Below are positions 23,399 through 34,435 of a stretch of 64,000 bases of DNA, piece by piece (position 1 is the first letter of the stretch; every line of letters begins with the position of its first letter). The DNA is taken from contig OX485803.1 of assembly GCA_950295325.1 (NCBI GenBank), forward strand, positions 65,177,554-65,241,553. The letters are read 5' to 3'. Below the pieces are notes generated by a model. It was not told the origin of the DNA. It saw only the letters and a list, made by a program, of their open reading frames with translations, and made no database searches. A program made the position numbers and the translations under genes. Source of the stretch: Polytrichum commune. Its lineage: Eukaryota; Streptophyta; Polytrichopsida; Polytrichales; Polytrichaceae.

Positions 23399-25197
23399 TT
23401 GAAGGTAGTTACACCCAAACACAGTGGTAGCTTGCTACAACTATCCATTTCTCAAGAGTATCCAGTTGGAAACAAAGATAGAAGAGTCATCCACTTGGCA
23501 AAAACCACCCCTACCCTCTCCCATAAAAGCCCAAAACTAGGAGATACTAGCCATACTCATAGCGCCAACAAGAGAAAGGCGGGAGGAGACAAAGGCATGA
23601 CAACCTCACACCCCAAAAGCCACATGGAAGGCTCACAAAGTGGGATGTGCCACAAGGTAGCAATCCCTAACATCAAAATTGTCACACAAATGTGGTATGG
23701 ATATCCCATCCATGGAGCCATGGCCATTCAACAAGGCCAACCCATCTTGAAGGAGACCCAATCGGATGAGGAGTTCCTCAACCTCAAGACACAACTTACC
23801 AAAAATGAAAATTCCGAACTCTCCACCGAGCATTTCCGAGGGTACATCATCGTTTTTACCCACATAAGAGGCCAACTGCGGTCATGGGACATCACCTTCA
23901 TTTCACACAACTCTCAAGACATGAAAAGGTGAAACAAGATACCGGGCTATCCGAGGGCTTCCACATCACTATACTCTTTGACACCGAATTCAAAAACATG
24001 AGCAACCGTGATGCCCGAAGTGCGTACCTTGACTGTATTCACAAGATGAACATAAATCTTGGTACGGACTACTCAAGCTTAATTGATATTGGTTTGAACC
24101 AAATCACCAAGAATTGGGCGGGTTTTCTCAAGTTACATCCCAAGCACGCGCTCAAAAATGGATTAACACTATTGAGAGGAGAATTTGCATTCGGGATGGA
24201 ACTTGAAGGGGGAGACCGGGTCAACAGTAAAGTTGAAAAGGGCTTTGAGTTGGTCACAAGGCGCGAACCCTTTGTCCCCACATCAAAGGTGACACACTAC
24301 GCAACCACACCGCATATAGCATCTTCAACACAATTACGTGAAAGCTACTATGGGTGCCAACAACTTGAGTTCTTGACCTTGACAAGACTAGAAGTGTTAC
24401 AAGCCTATGCATTTCTTATTCTAGCCACCAAGGAAGCAAGAGACTCGATCTTAGAGCACAACCTACACTACAACCATGAGAAACTTGAGGTTTGTGTAAC
24501 ACATAACTAGGACGCTAGCAACCCATCTGGGTACACATTAGCACAACCTTGGTCATCAACAACCTTTCCCAAAAGGAGTCCCAATCCGCCATTGTGAGAA
24601 CCATCAAGAAACTATTTAGCAAAGACAACATCCTTGGAGTGATCTTTGGACACAAACCCAAGCATAAGCAAGATAGTCAAATTGGATGGTGTCACATGCA
24701 ATGTCTCAACGCTGCGGTCTACACACTAGTAGAAAACTATGCCCAAAAAACCGCAACCGAAATTAATTTCGGTTTTTTTGACCACCCTGATACGCAGTCG
24801 CTAAACAACTACATACTTTTCTTTTTCTTTTTTGTGATTGAAATTTTAGGTATTTTGGGGCGTGTAATTTACTTTCGGAAAGGTATTTTTAAGACCTTTC
24901 CAAAGGTATATTACACGCCCCCAAATTTCTAAAATGTTTAGTTGCTAACCCAAAAAGAAAAATATGCAGTCGTTTAGCGACTACAAATCAGGATGGTAAA
25001 ATGAACCGCAACCGATTTTGGTTGCGGTTCTTTTTGGCATAGTTTTCTACTAGTGACACCGAGTGGTTAAGCAAATATGTCAACATCATCAGGAGGCGTG
25101 TCAACTTCATACCTCACTACGGAAGCATTGACGGTTCGGAACCAAATCAAACTGCCATTCATTCAACCCAAGCCCCAACCCAAGAGGTGATTGCATA
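23399..25197 (+). pseudogene. Unrecognised coding sequence, frameshifted and split by a MITE
   Basis: Three consecutive open stretches on the plus strand look like one former protein. Codons at 23399-23932 give a polar Lys/Ser/Thr-rich part. Codons at 23884-24510 give a globular-looking part (SAYLDCIHKMNINLGTDYSS; AFGMELEGGDRV; EKGFELVTRR; QQLEFLTLTRLEVLQAYAF). Codons at 24549-24724 give NNLSQKESQSAIVRTIKKLF and GWCHMQCLNAAVYT. After the inserted MITE the reading continues as EWLSKYVNIIRRRVNFIPHY and GSIDGSEPNQT up to 25197. Removing the MITE and one ACA restores the frame exactly. A stop at 24508 and indels near 23930 and 24530 break it. The VINNL...GVIFG pattern vaguely resembles an RNA-recognition fold, as in some LINE ORF1 proteins, but I cannot name the family. 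Origin from a transposon or a host gene is open. Confidence 0.6.
24725..25055. mobile_element. CACTA-type MITE, copy C, intact
   Basis: A 331-bp element has ends CACTAGTAGAAAACTATGCC and the inverse GGCATAGTTTTCTACTAGTG, with perfect 3-bp duplications ACA at 24722-24724 and 25056-25058. Subterminal arms (AACCGCAACCGAAAT and its inverse) and a central palindrome (GTGTAATTTACTTTCGGAAAGGTATTT against its complement) make nearly the whole element self-complementary. It lies inside a former reading frame, which independently fixes its ends. Confidence 0.92.
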
Positions 25198-26698
25198 AAA
25201 AAATCAAGCAATACATAACTAATTTTCTAGTCAAAGTGGAATTAAAAGGGTTCAAGAGCCTAAGTCTTCCCCCACAAGTCTTCATGAAGACTTTTGACCA
25301 ACTTATTGAAACTTTATTATATGAAAAAATAGCACAAAATCAAATAATCATCCACATTAATTTTCTAGAATAAATTAACGTGGCCCATGCTAATTTTCTA
25401 CTAGAAATTAGAGTGGGTTGAAAATTAATGTGGCCCACATAAATTCTCATTATGAGAATTAACATGGGCTCTAGATAATCATTGTGGCCCACAATAGTAG
25501 GATTGTTTAGTGTAGTTGTGATTAGTGCATTTAAGAAAGAGAAATGAGCAAGAGTAGATTGACTTTGAATTTGCACATGACAATTGAGACATGAATAGGA
25601 GTCACGCTTGTTGCAAAGGACAATGGACCTCCCAAAATATTGTGTAACACATGGCCCATATAGATGCCTTGGACAATAGAGTTATTTGTAGAGTAAAGCA
25701 AATAAAACTATGGATTTAGTCCAAAGCCCTCTTTTTTTCTTTTTTTCTTTTGGGTTTAACACAAAGTCACCCAAGTTTTCTTAATGATTAAATTATCATA
25801 CACAAAGAGTGGTGTCATGCTATTAAAATCCAATTCTTTAATATGTCCTACTAGATGAGTGGGCCAACTTAACCATGAGTTAACATTACATAAGCCGATA
25901 CAAGATTTAGGACAACAAGTTCCATCTGTTTAGATCTTAAATGTTTCTCAAAGTTTTGAAAGGTGAAGAATAAAATCTCAAGAATTTCACCCAACTTTCA
26001 AAATAGACTCCAAAACATGATGTGGTAACAAGCTCTTCCCATAAAGTTTTTTTTAAAGAAGGATGAAACCCATGGATCCATCTCTCTTTGAGAGCCTTTA
26101 CGGATAACTCTGATATGATACAAAGTTATTGCAAAGGAGTCAGCTAATAACTTCATTCCCGCGAGTGTATCCTGCCATGCAGAGATGCAACTTAGTGGTT
26201 GGACAAATTATTTAACAAACTCTGCAATCAACTTAATCATGTGGATTAATCAAAGAGATAGATAATCATCAACTCGGACTCCTATTTTTCTGCACCAGAC
26301 TCTGATTCTAAAACTTGGAAATATAATGTTTGTGAGTTGCAATTGCTAACCTAATGAGACGATTCTTGAGCAGATCCAACAACTGTAAATGTTTGTGGAG
26401 TTGGGATTGCCTATTTTGGAGCTACATGTCTAAGTGTCAGTGTAAGATTATTCATATTGATTCACTTACAATACACCTTGTATTGAGCTTAAATTTTCAC
26501 ATGATTTATAGCATGTGCATATTGACATACCAAATTATTGCTGAGTTTGTAATTATTGTGGTCCACGTTCATTGCAAAATATGAATGCTTGAAATATGTT
26601 GTGATGTTTTGAAATAAGAGGTCTCGTGAAAGGTAATTGTCCAATGAGTGAAAAGTATGCTTCAACGCTTAAAGATAACATGGTATATAGTTACTAAT
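25198..26698. other. No recognisable gene
   Basis: AT-rich DNA. Around 25360-25470 the unit CTAGAAWTTAACGTGGCCCA/AATTAATGTGGCCCA recurs three or four times in both orientations, making small hairpins. Nothing else was identified. Confidence 0.35.
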
Positions 26699-26873
26699 CA
26701 CTAGTAGGAAAGTATGCCAAAAAAAACCACAGCCGAAATTAGTTGCAATTCTTTTGACCAGCCGGATCTGTAGTCGACTGTAGATTTGTTTTTTTATTTA
26801 GCGATTGGAATTTTAGAAATTGTCGGGCATGTAATATACCATTACAAATTTCCAACGGTATGTTACATGCCCT
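26699..26873. mobile_element. CACTA-type MITE, copy D, left half
   Basis: It starts CACTAGTAGGAAAGTATGCC and continues with the family's TTCTTTTGACCAGCC arm and half of the core palindrome. The element stops at GTATGTTACATGCCCT (26858-26873), which is repeated at the far side of the LINE at 36907. The right half resumes there. Confidence 0.8.
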
Positions 26874-27166
26874 AAATAATAGGATGACTCGCCTCACGGG
26901 ACGCAGGCGAAGCCTTGCAGGATTGAGAAGTCCATCGAGAGTTGTGCCTTGAGAGCGGGGAAGGCAAATGATTGATAAAGTAGAGATGTAGTAAGGTGCA
27001 TTGAATTTAAAACAAAACAAATATGTAGGAAAAGGAGGTTTTTTGGTCACAACAAGTTTAGATCCGAAGGAGATAGATCAAGTATAGTGTGGACCGTGGC
27101 ACCGAAGAAATAAATCAGTCTTAGGGGTAGGGTTCATATCCAGATCTGTAGAGATCAGTAAAGGAA

Positions 27167-29545
27167 ATGGTTGGAAAACAGCTGATCACGGGAGTCACAC
27201 GATCGGAAGTCAATCCAGGGGATATGGAGTCCTTTGCAGCCAAGGTGCGGTTTGGGAATGCACCTCGCTTTGACCCAATGATGGAGGAGAGGGGAGGATG
27301 GATTGCTGGAGAGGCCCCACGGCAAGACATAGAGATGGAGGACGCGGTGATGGAAGGATTGGCGGAAGCGAGGCATCGGATCTCTAGAGGATATCTTAAC
27401 CCTTTCAAAGGACATAGTGGTGAGATCCTTCCAACAAATCTGGAAAGAAGCTTTAGTGGGTTCTTAGTGAGGAAAGAGGCCATTAAGTTCAAAGTTAATA
27501 TAGAAATGTTGCTTGCAAGAATCGATGTTTTGAAAGATCAACTTTTGATTGGAAAGTTTGTGGGACCCAAACCTTCACCACAAGCAATGAAACTTTGGAT
27601 CCAAGCCTTAAACCATGAGTTAAGAGGCAATGTAGGGAAAGGTTGTTTCCTTCTCAGTGGAGAGGACAAAGATACTTTGAACAATGCCTTGATGGTATCT
27701 CCATTTAGATCCAAATGGGGTGCTTGTATGCTTCAAAGTTGGGTACCATGATTCAATCCTGATAATCCCAGCAATCTAGCCTTCCCAACGTGGATTAGCT
27801 TGAGGAACTTACCCCATGAGCACCAAGACCAAGCAATTGGAATTGTTGAAACTTTAGGGGAAGATATAGGGATGGAAACTGCAAACGAAAGTGCAAAAGA
27901 TCCTAGGGTTTGCATTAACCTAGAGATTAGCAAAGGGTGGGCAAAAAACATTGAGTTAATTACAGAGGGAGGGATTCTGCCCCCGCAAACAGTTTTGATA
28001 GACTATGACAAACTACCAATTAGGTGTAGAGTGTGTCTTAGTTGGAAACATAAACCAAGTGATTGCAAAGAATATCAAAAGAGGCCAAACAGGGGCAGGG
28101 AGAAACTAGTACAACCTCACCACATACAACATCAAGAAAAAGGTAAAAATGTCATTATAGATCAAGAAGGCTTCTTGTAGGTTAGAAGCCAAAAAAACAT
28201 GCGACGGAACATTTTTGAAAGCAATCAAGACATGGGTCAGGACAAAGTTTGGAGAGGAACAACAAGCAACCACCCATATGCATACGAAGCTGCGGCTACC
28301 GCCACAGCACATGATAAGACAAGACTGGGATAGCAACATAGGGACCTAGCAAATGCAAATCCAAGCAACAACATGAGGGAGAGGGCTGCAAGTACAACGG
28401 TCTGCACAATAGCAACAACTGCTCTGAGGGATGGCGACAACACAACACAGGAAGAAGGTCAGCAGACCCGAATCCTGGCACCCGACAAAAACTCCATACA
28501 AAGGGATATGCGAGGGAAGGAACATGAGCACACAAAGTCGCAGGCCGAGGAAGCAAGGAGGGGGAATGCAGCAGCCGGGATGGCACATGCAAGACAAGGC
28601 AAGGAAGGGGAGCCACATACACAAAGAGAAACGAGCGACACTGCATTTAGGGGAACACATTAAAATATAAACAAAGAGATGGAGGCAAATCCCTCCAAGG
28701 CAAGTCAGGTGGGAGAGGAACTAGGAGGAGACGCCCTAACAAGCAAATGGGTTGAAGGAGAAAAAACACAAAAGAGTCTAGATACTTCGGGGACGAGTGG
28801 AGAAATCATAGGGGAAGATGGTCAGTCTGCTTTTGAAACAACTATGCATTGGTCTCCAACAAAGCAATCAGGGCACAAAAGAAACCTGGAAGCAGTAGGT
28901 TTGGATGAGGAGGACGAGACTGCTAGTGAAGGGGAGGCAGGGGAGATTAGACAGGTGAACCAAGGCGATAGGCGTTAGCGAGAGGAAGGCGGCAATCAGG
29001 CTCCGGAGAATACTCGGGGCGGTGCAGACGTAGCGTCGGAGGCGGGGGAGAGCGATAGGCGTTACACAACGACGAGAGGAGGCGCCGAGCCAGGTAGCTA
29101 GAGCCCAACTCCAGCTGAGCCTGGCAAGGGGGAAAAAATGCCAGCTAAGCTCTGCAGCGAGGTCGAGTCAGGCGCCTGGGGGGGCCAGCACCCGGGGGGA
29201 GGCCGGGAACACTCGGTCAAACCCGGCATGAACAACTCCCTCCTAGGTAAAGGAGTCAACCTAGGAGAAAAACACAGCAAAGGAGGGAAGGCCCAACGAC
29301 TTTGCAAGCATAATGAGGAACAAATGGATACTGAAATGGACACTGAAGAGTGTAGACCTCTAGGCACGCTATTACCACCCTTAGCTGGCTCTGCTCCTAC
29401 AGAGGTAATTCCTAAGACTCAACCAATTCAATTAAATGGCAATGGCAAGGTCTATAAGGAAATATTATCAAGCATAGGGCTAGATAATCCTACTTTGTCA
29501 CATGAGAGAGGAGGTAGCTTACAAAGGGAAAATCTAGACATGTAG
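27167..29545 (+). pseudogene. LINE ORF1 (RNA-binding, DUF4283-like plus CCHC knuckle)
   Basis: Five open stretches (27167-27751, 27800-28180, 28373-28663, 28679-28978, 29138-29545) are all in the same frame. This was one ORF of about 790 codons, now cut by in-frame stops such as TGA 27749-27751, TAG 28178-28180 and TAG 28976-28978. Residues about 130-230 form the DUF4283-like part (SPFRSKWGACMLQSWVP, then FNPDNPSNLAFPTWISLRNL). The zinc knuckle CRVCLSWKHKPSDC has intact CX2CX4HX4C spacing (about 28030-28070). The rest is a long acidic, Gln/Glu-rich tail. Such proteins bind LINE RNA and form the retrotransposition particle. The ATG at 27167 lies about 290 bp from the element's 5' end. The unbroken frame across stops suggests point decay rather than indels in this half. 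Confidence 0.85.
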
Positions 29546-30044
29546 CAAGTTAACACACCAATTTGTAATAGCGCGGAGAGTCTAATGGCCTTGGGGGTAA
29601 ACACATGTTTACTCCGAGACAAGGTAAGAGCTGGGAAGATAGGAGTAAATCTCCATTAGGGAGCTAGGGAAGGAAGACATATGTACCAAACCAGTATGTG
29701 AGGTCAAACCACCCACCCTTAAACGTCCTAGTCCGGGTGAAGGAATGGGTATCACATTCATGTTCACATAGCTCCCTATTACCAACTTCACAAAACTCCA
29801 ATTCGATTCCCATCAATTCTTGCACACCAATTTATTCCATAATAAAAGTACAAGCATTGAAAAATGCTCTTATCTATTTATCCCTTTCTTTCTACACTAA
29901 ATCACACACCAACCCTCATCTTACCATCGAAAGTTCATTCCCCTAATCTACCATCTAATGGTGGAGTCAAATCAACCTAATGCCCTTGGACTTTGGCCGG
30001 TTGTCCTTGGCCATACCCGGCCCAGTCCGGTCCTACACCCGGTC

Positions 30045-30640
30045 CCATGGCTAGATTAGCCTGTAGCCACATTCTGCCTCCCAGCAGCTTAAGACTAACT
30101 GCATGTAGCCACATTCGGCCTCCAGCAGCTTCAACTAGATTAACCTGTAATCACCCTCGGCATACCAACAGCTAAATACTAATTGGCCTGTAGCCACATT
30201 CAGCCTCCAGCAGCTCCAATTAGATTACTTTGTAGTCACCCTCGGCATCCTAGCAGCTTAATACTAATTGCATGTAGCCACATTTGGCATCCCAACAACT
30301 TAATACTAACTGCCTGTAACCACAGTTGGCCTCCAGCAGCTCCAACTAGATTACCATGTGGTCCCTCTGGCATCCCAACAGCTTAATACTAACTGCATGT
30401 AGCCACATTTGGTCTCCAGCAACTTCAACTAGATTAACCTGTAGTCACCCTCGGCATCCCAGCAGCTTAATACTAACTGCCTGTAACCACAGTTGGCCTC
30501 CAACAGCTCCAACTAGATTACCCTGTGGTCCCTCTGGCATCCCAGTAGCTTAATACTAACTGCATGTAGTCACATTTGGCATCCCAGCAGCTTCAACTAG
30601 ATTATCCGTAGCCACCTTCGGCCTCCTTGAGCTCCTCCAT
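30045..30640. repeat. 42-bp tandem repeat array in the LINE inter-ORF region
   Basis: About 14 units of roughly 42 bp lie head to tail. Each contains a TGTAGCCACAT/TGTAGTCACCCTCGG-type half followed by GGC(C/A)TCC(C)AGCAGCTT and a CTAACTG/CTAGATTA spacer. Units alternate between two sub-types. Because 42 is divisible by three, the frame stays open through much of the array and would give a 14-residue repeat such as ACSHIQPPAAPIRL. I do not think it is translated, since no start context or link to ORF1 or ORF2 is apparent. Confidence 0.85.
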
Positions 30641-31037
30641 TGCTCCACACGAAAAACCAAAAAAAGAAAGAAAAAGAAAACCGCCCAAACCCCAAGAGAG
30701 CTTAGCCCCTCCTTCCTCCTACTTAGTAGGAACTTATCTTATCCACTAACCCCCTTACCCCTTAAACCAACACCATGGGTCCCAATTCAAACACTTAAAC
30801 CCCGAGGCAATCCCCCTTGCTTCATCAAACACTACTTACTTAACCAAAACACTTCCTAATGCCACTAAGCTTCTAGTTGCCACACAAAATAGGCTTAAGG
30901 CCTAAAACATCAACCACACCAAGCCTCACTCTTTTTATACTTTTGATTGTTTCAATAACACTCCAAATGCAATTCTAAATAAATTCTAAACATAAAACAA
31001 ATATGAACAACCATTTTGGGCTCATACAGTACCTACC

Positions 31038-31983
31038 ATGAAGTGGAATATCATAACTCATAACATCCATGGGTGAAATGGCCTCCTCAGGTTCATTGGG
31101 GTTTAAGGGATCTCGTCGCTCAACCAATTATGTTGCTCAAGCAAGTGTAGAAAATGCTGCCCGAACTAACCCGGAAAGCATCACAAAAGAACAGTGTTTC
31201 ATTACGGCCTTAACACCCAAGGTAGATATTGTCATGATTCAAGAGCACAAGCTAAGAGGTAGGTCTTTGGACAATCTAGGAAATAGGCTTATGCCAGGGT
31301 GTGCAAGCTGGATCTTGGAAGCGGCCCTAGGTGAGAAAAGTTGGATTAACCCAAATGCAGCAGGTAAAGGGGGGGTTGGAATTTTATTGGCACATAAGTA
31401 TGCAAGGTTAGTCACAGACCATGGTACTTTACATGATAATAGAGTGGTGTGGATCAAGCTTGAGGGGGTAGAAGGAGGTAGCATAGGAATTGCTTGCATT
31501 TATGCACCTAATATTCCCACCGAGAGACAACACTTATGGCACATAATGGTAGATGCCCTACCTAAGGATTGTGAATGGATCTTAGGAGGACATTCCAACA
31601 TGACCGAGCGACCACAAGATACATCTAATGATTGTGGTAGAGGCATTAGTGACCTGGAAGGATTCACATGGAATGAACTGCTTAATACTTTCCAAGTTAA
31701 GGACACATTCACACACCAAGGAGGCCCAAGGTTCTCATGGAATAACGGACAAATAGGGCAGGCAAGAAGACTTGCCAGACTAGATAGATTTTACACACCG
31801 GAAGAAAGCACGCTAGGAATTAATCATAAAACCTACTTTATTCATGGGTATCCCATGGGCTCTGACCATGCCCCGGTACAATTAGAACTGCATATAGGAA
31901 GTAGGGAGACAAGAGAATCAACCTTCAAGTGGAATGTCGCACATCTCAAAGGAGAGATGACAACCGAGCTTAGAGAGTTGTAG
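31038..31983 (+). pseudogene. LINE ORF2, apurinic-type endonuclease part
   Basis: ORF2 starts at ATG 31038 with MKWNIITHNIHG, the usual start of plant L1 ORF2, then meets a stop and a frame change. From about 31170 the domain reads on in the frame open at 31069-31983. It contains ALTPKVDIVMIQEHKLRGRS with the metal-binding Glu of QEH, GVGILLAHKY, SIGIACIYAPNIPTERQHLW, GGHSNM, RRLARLDRFY and MGSDHAPVQLEL. In this nuclease family GGDFN carries catalytic residues. Here Asp-Phe has become His-Ser (31591-31596), so target nicking should fail even without the frameshift. The SDH motif is intact. A stop ends the stretch at 31981-31983. Confidence 0.85.
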
Positions 31984-33138
31984 GAAAGTCTACCTGGGGA
32001 TGCCACGTTTTCCCAAAACTTAGGCATATCACCAAATATTATAAACAACTTAGTAAACAAATGGCAAAGGAGCATAAGAGAGAGGCTGCCATGGCTAGGC
32101 TGCATGAGAATATCTATAACATAAACAAACAAGGTGAGGTCAACAAGTACAAGAGCATTATCGAGGGAACAAGGACTAGGAAAGCAAGAGGAGCGACAAT
32201 AAGGGCGAGGGCTAAATGACAAAAGGTAGAAGACAAATGCTCAGGAGAATTCTTCAAGCCAATTAGACCAAGGAACGCCCAACTAATTATCTCATAACTA
32301 AGAGACAATCAGGGGAGGAGTTTTACTAAGAAGGAGGACCTTGAGAAAATATGCCTAGATTTTTATCAGATCCTTTATAAATACAAAGAAATTTTGGAAG
32401 GGGCCATGAACGAAATACTTGAAGGCCTACTGGCAACTTTCACCTATGATATGAATGGAACTTTGTCCAAAGATATTACGGAAAAAGAATTATCAGTAGC
32501 AGTCCTCTCAATGGCAAAAAGGAAAACACCGGGATATGATGGGATTCCTATAGAGTTCTTTCAAAAACTGTCGTCAACAGTAAGGAATGATTTTCATCGC
32601 ATGCTTCTTAAAGGCTTCGAGGAAGGGGTTTTACATGAGGGGGTCACGAAGGGGCTCATCAACCTCATCCCAAAGGAGGGAGATGCTAAAACCTAAACTA
32701 TTGGAGACCCATCACCCTTTTAACCAATAGCTACAAAATCCTTGCCAAAACCTTGCAACTTCGGCTTCAACCCATTCTACGGGATGTCATTAGCCCAGAA
32801 CAAACAATAGTCCTCCCATTAAGGTTCATTTTGGATAATATAGTCCTAGCACATGAAACCTTAGATTGGGCTAGAACATCAAAACAACCAACAATGTTTC
32901 TGAAGTTGGATTTTTCCAAAGCCTATGACAAAGTCTTGTGGCAATTCTTGTTTTGTACTATGCATAAGATGAACATTAGCAATAAATTCATCCAATGGGT
33001 TAAATTGCTCTTCGGAAACACGTTGCCCGCTGTAAACTTGAATGAAAATTCAGGAAACATTTTTAAGGTGCGAAGAGGGGTGAAACAAGGGTGTCCGATT
33101 GCACCGTACATATTTCTTCTAGTAGAAGAGGTTCTTAA
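31984..33138 (+). pseudogene. LINE ORF2, reverse transcriptase fingers/palm up to motif B
   Basis: After a degraded linker, 32394-32696 encodes AKRKTPGYDGIPIEFFQK. A frame change follows near 32700. Then 32753-33138 encodes LRLQPILRDVISPEQT, LPLRFILDN, the motif A stretch MFLKLDFSKAYDKVLWQFL with its catalytic Asp, and motif B RRGVKQGCPIAPYIFLLVEE. The domain stops at EEVL, where a solo LTR is inserted; the rest resumes at 34436. Identification as L1-clade RT is firm from motif order and wording. Confidence 0.88.
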
Positions 33139-34435
33139 TGTGGTACTTTTGGGCACCCCCCTCCGAGGGAGTCTAAAAATACCGCATAAGTCTTTCGGTG
33201 AGGGTGGCCTGCCTTGGCGGATGCCCAAGCCGAACCTGGATGTTATGATATTTAATGAGTGTTTTGGGTTCGGTTTGGGTAGTCTCAATCCTCCGAGTTA
33301 AATTTCTGGTTGGTTTTTGCCCACAGAGGTTGTATGAATTTTGTGGTTTAATTAGTTTACCACAATTTGACCACGAAAATTCAACTTGATGGGACTGGCG
33401 AATAAGATAACCTGTGTGTTCAACATGTTGTACAATCTTCAAGGGTTGGGGCCATCACCCCAAACCCTTGGGGCCAACAATATGATAGTGGTTTCGTGGG
33501 TGATTACTCCCACCTTACTACCTACAAACATGCAGAGTGGTCATGCCGGTGATTAATCCGGCTTTATCATACACGAACAAGCTATAAATTGAAAACTACT
33601 ATCATAACACTTAACCGAGAGGCTCTGCACACATGGGAGTTCGAAGGCTAAATTATAATTTTTTGTGTCTACTACACTCGATTGAAAGTGACATAGCTAC
33701 TTCTCTTAAAACACATTACCTTCTCTCAAAAGTTCTAATTATAAGAATTATAACTTATGCATATATGGAATGAATGAGAATATTTTCTTTTTTAAACTAA
33801 AATTCTAGAGGGCTTCACCGTGCTAAAATGAAAATTCAAAAAGAGGATTGAAAAGGGAAGAGGGATTTTCATCACCCTTCATTATTCCGTTCACCGAGGG
33901 GTCCTGGTTCTTGAACGATGGAAATCAAATCCTCGGTAGTGAAAGGGAGGGAGGGATGTTACCTCGCATCCCACTTGCTCAAACCTTAGAAAGATTTTTT
34001 TATTTATGTTTGAACTTCATTTTTGGTTGGCGAGAGTGACAACATGGCCCCCTTGCCCTAGTTGGCAAGATCTCTTACACTCGTAGTTATTACTTTCTTT
34101 TATTTATTGGCCGCTTCTGGAATTTTTTATTTTTTATGTTTTTGCCGCCGCTTGACTTTTGTTTGCTTGAATTGGTTGTTCCTAACTTAATCTACCTACT
34201 TTCTAGCCCACTACTTTCCCGCTTCCGATTCGGATAAAGGGCATTTTCCTTTTATCCCTTCGGTTTCTAATTTCTACTTGTTCAAGAGTTTTACACTAAA
34301 GGTAAAACACCCCTAGCCAACCTATCTTAATCTAAATGGTTTTGCGCTAAATTTCCCTAATACTAATATAATGATTTTGCTAAAACATCTGAATTGTGAG
34401 CCAAATTGCCGTTGTGGGCAATTTTGAGGCTCACA
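33139..34435. mobile_element. Solo LTR (1.3 kb) inserted in the LINE reverse transcriptase
   Basis: The insert starts TGTGGTACTT and ends GGCTCACA, so it has TG...CA termini with a 4-bp TGTG/CACA inverted repeat. The 5-bp flanks are CTTAA (33134-33138) and TTTAC (34436-34440), which differ at two positions. A presumed original CTTAC joins both LINE halves in frame (VL-TY-MIKKAM), so each flank has apparently changed once. No gag or pol is present. A hairpin, GTGAGCCAAATTGCC with its complement, lies just inside the right end (34397-34434). I infer a solo LTR left by recombination; whether Copia or Gypsy cannot be told. Confidence 0.75.

Noticed and set aside
30045-30640. Possible CRISPR-like or coding repeat array
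   Set aside because: The units are contiguous with no unique spacers. The 14-residue frame is a by-product of the 42-bp period within a LINE.
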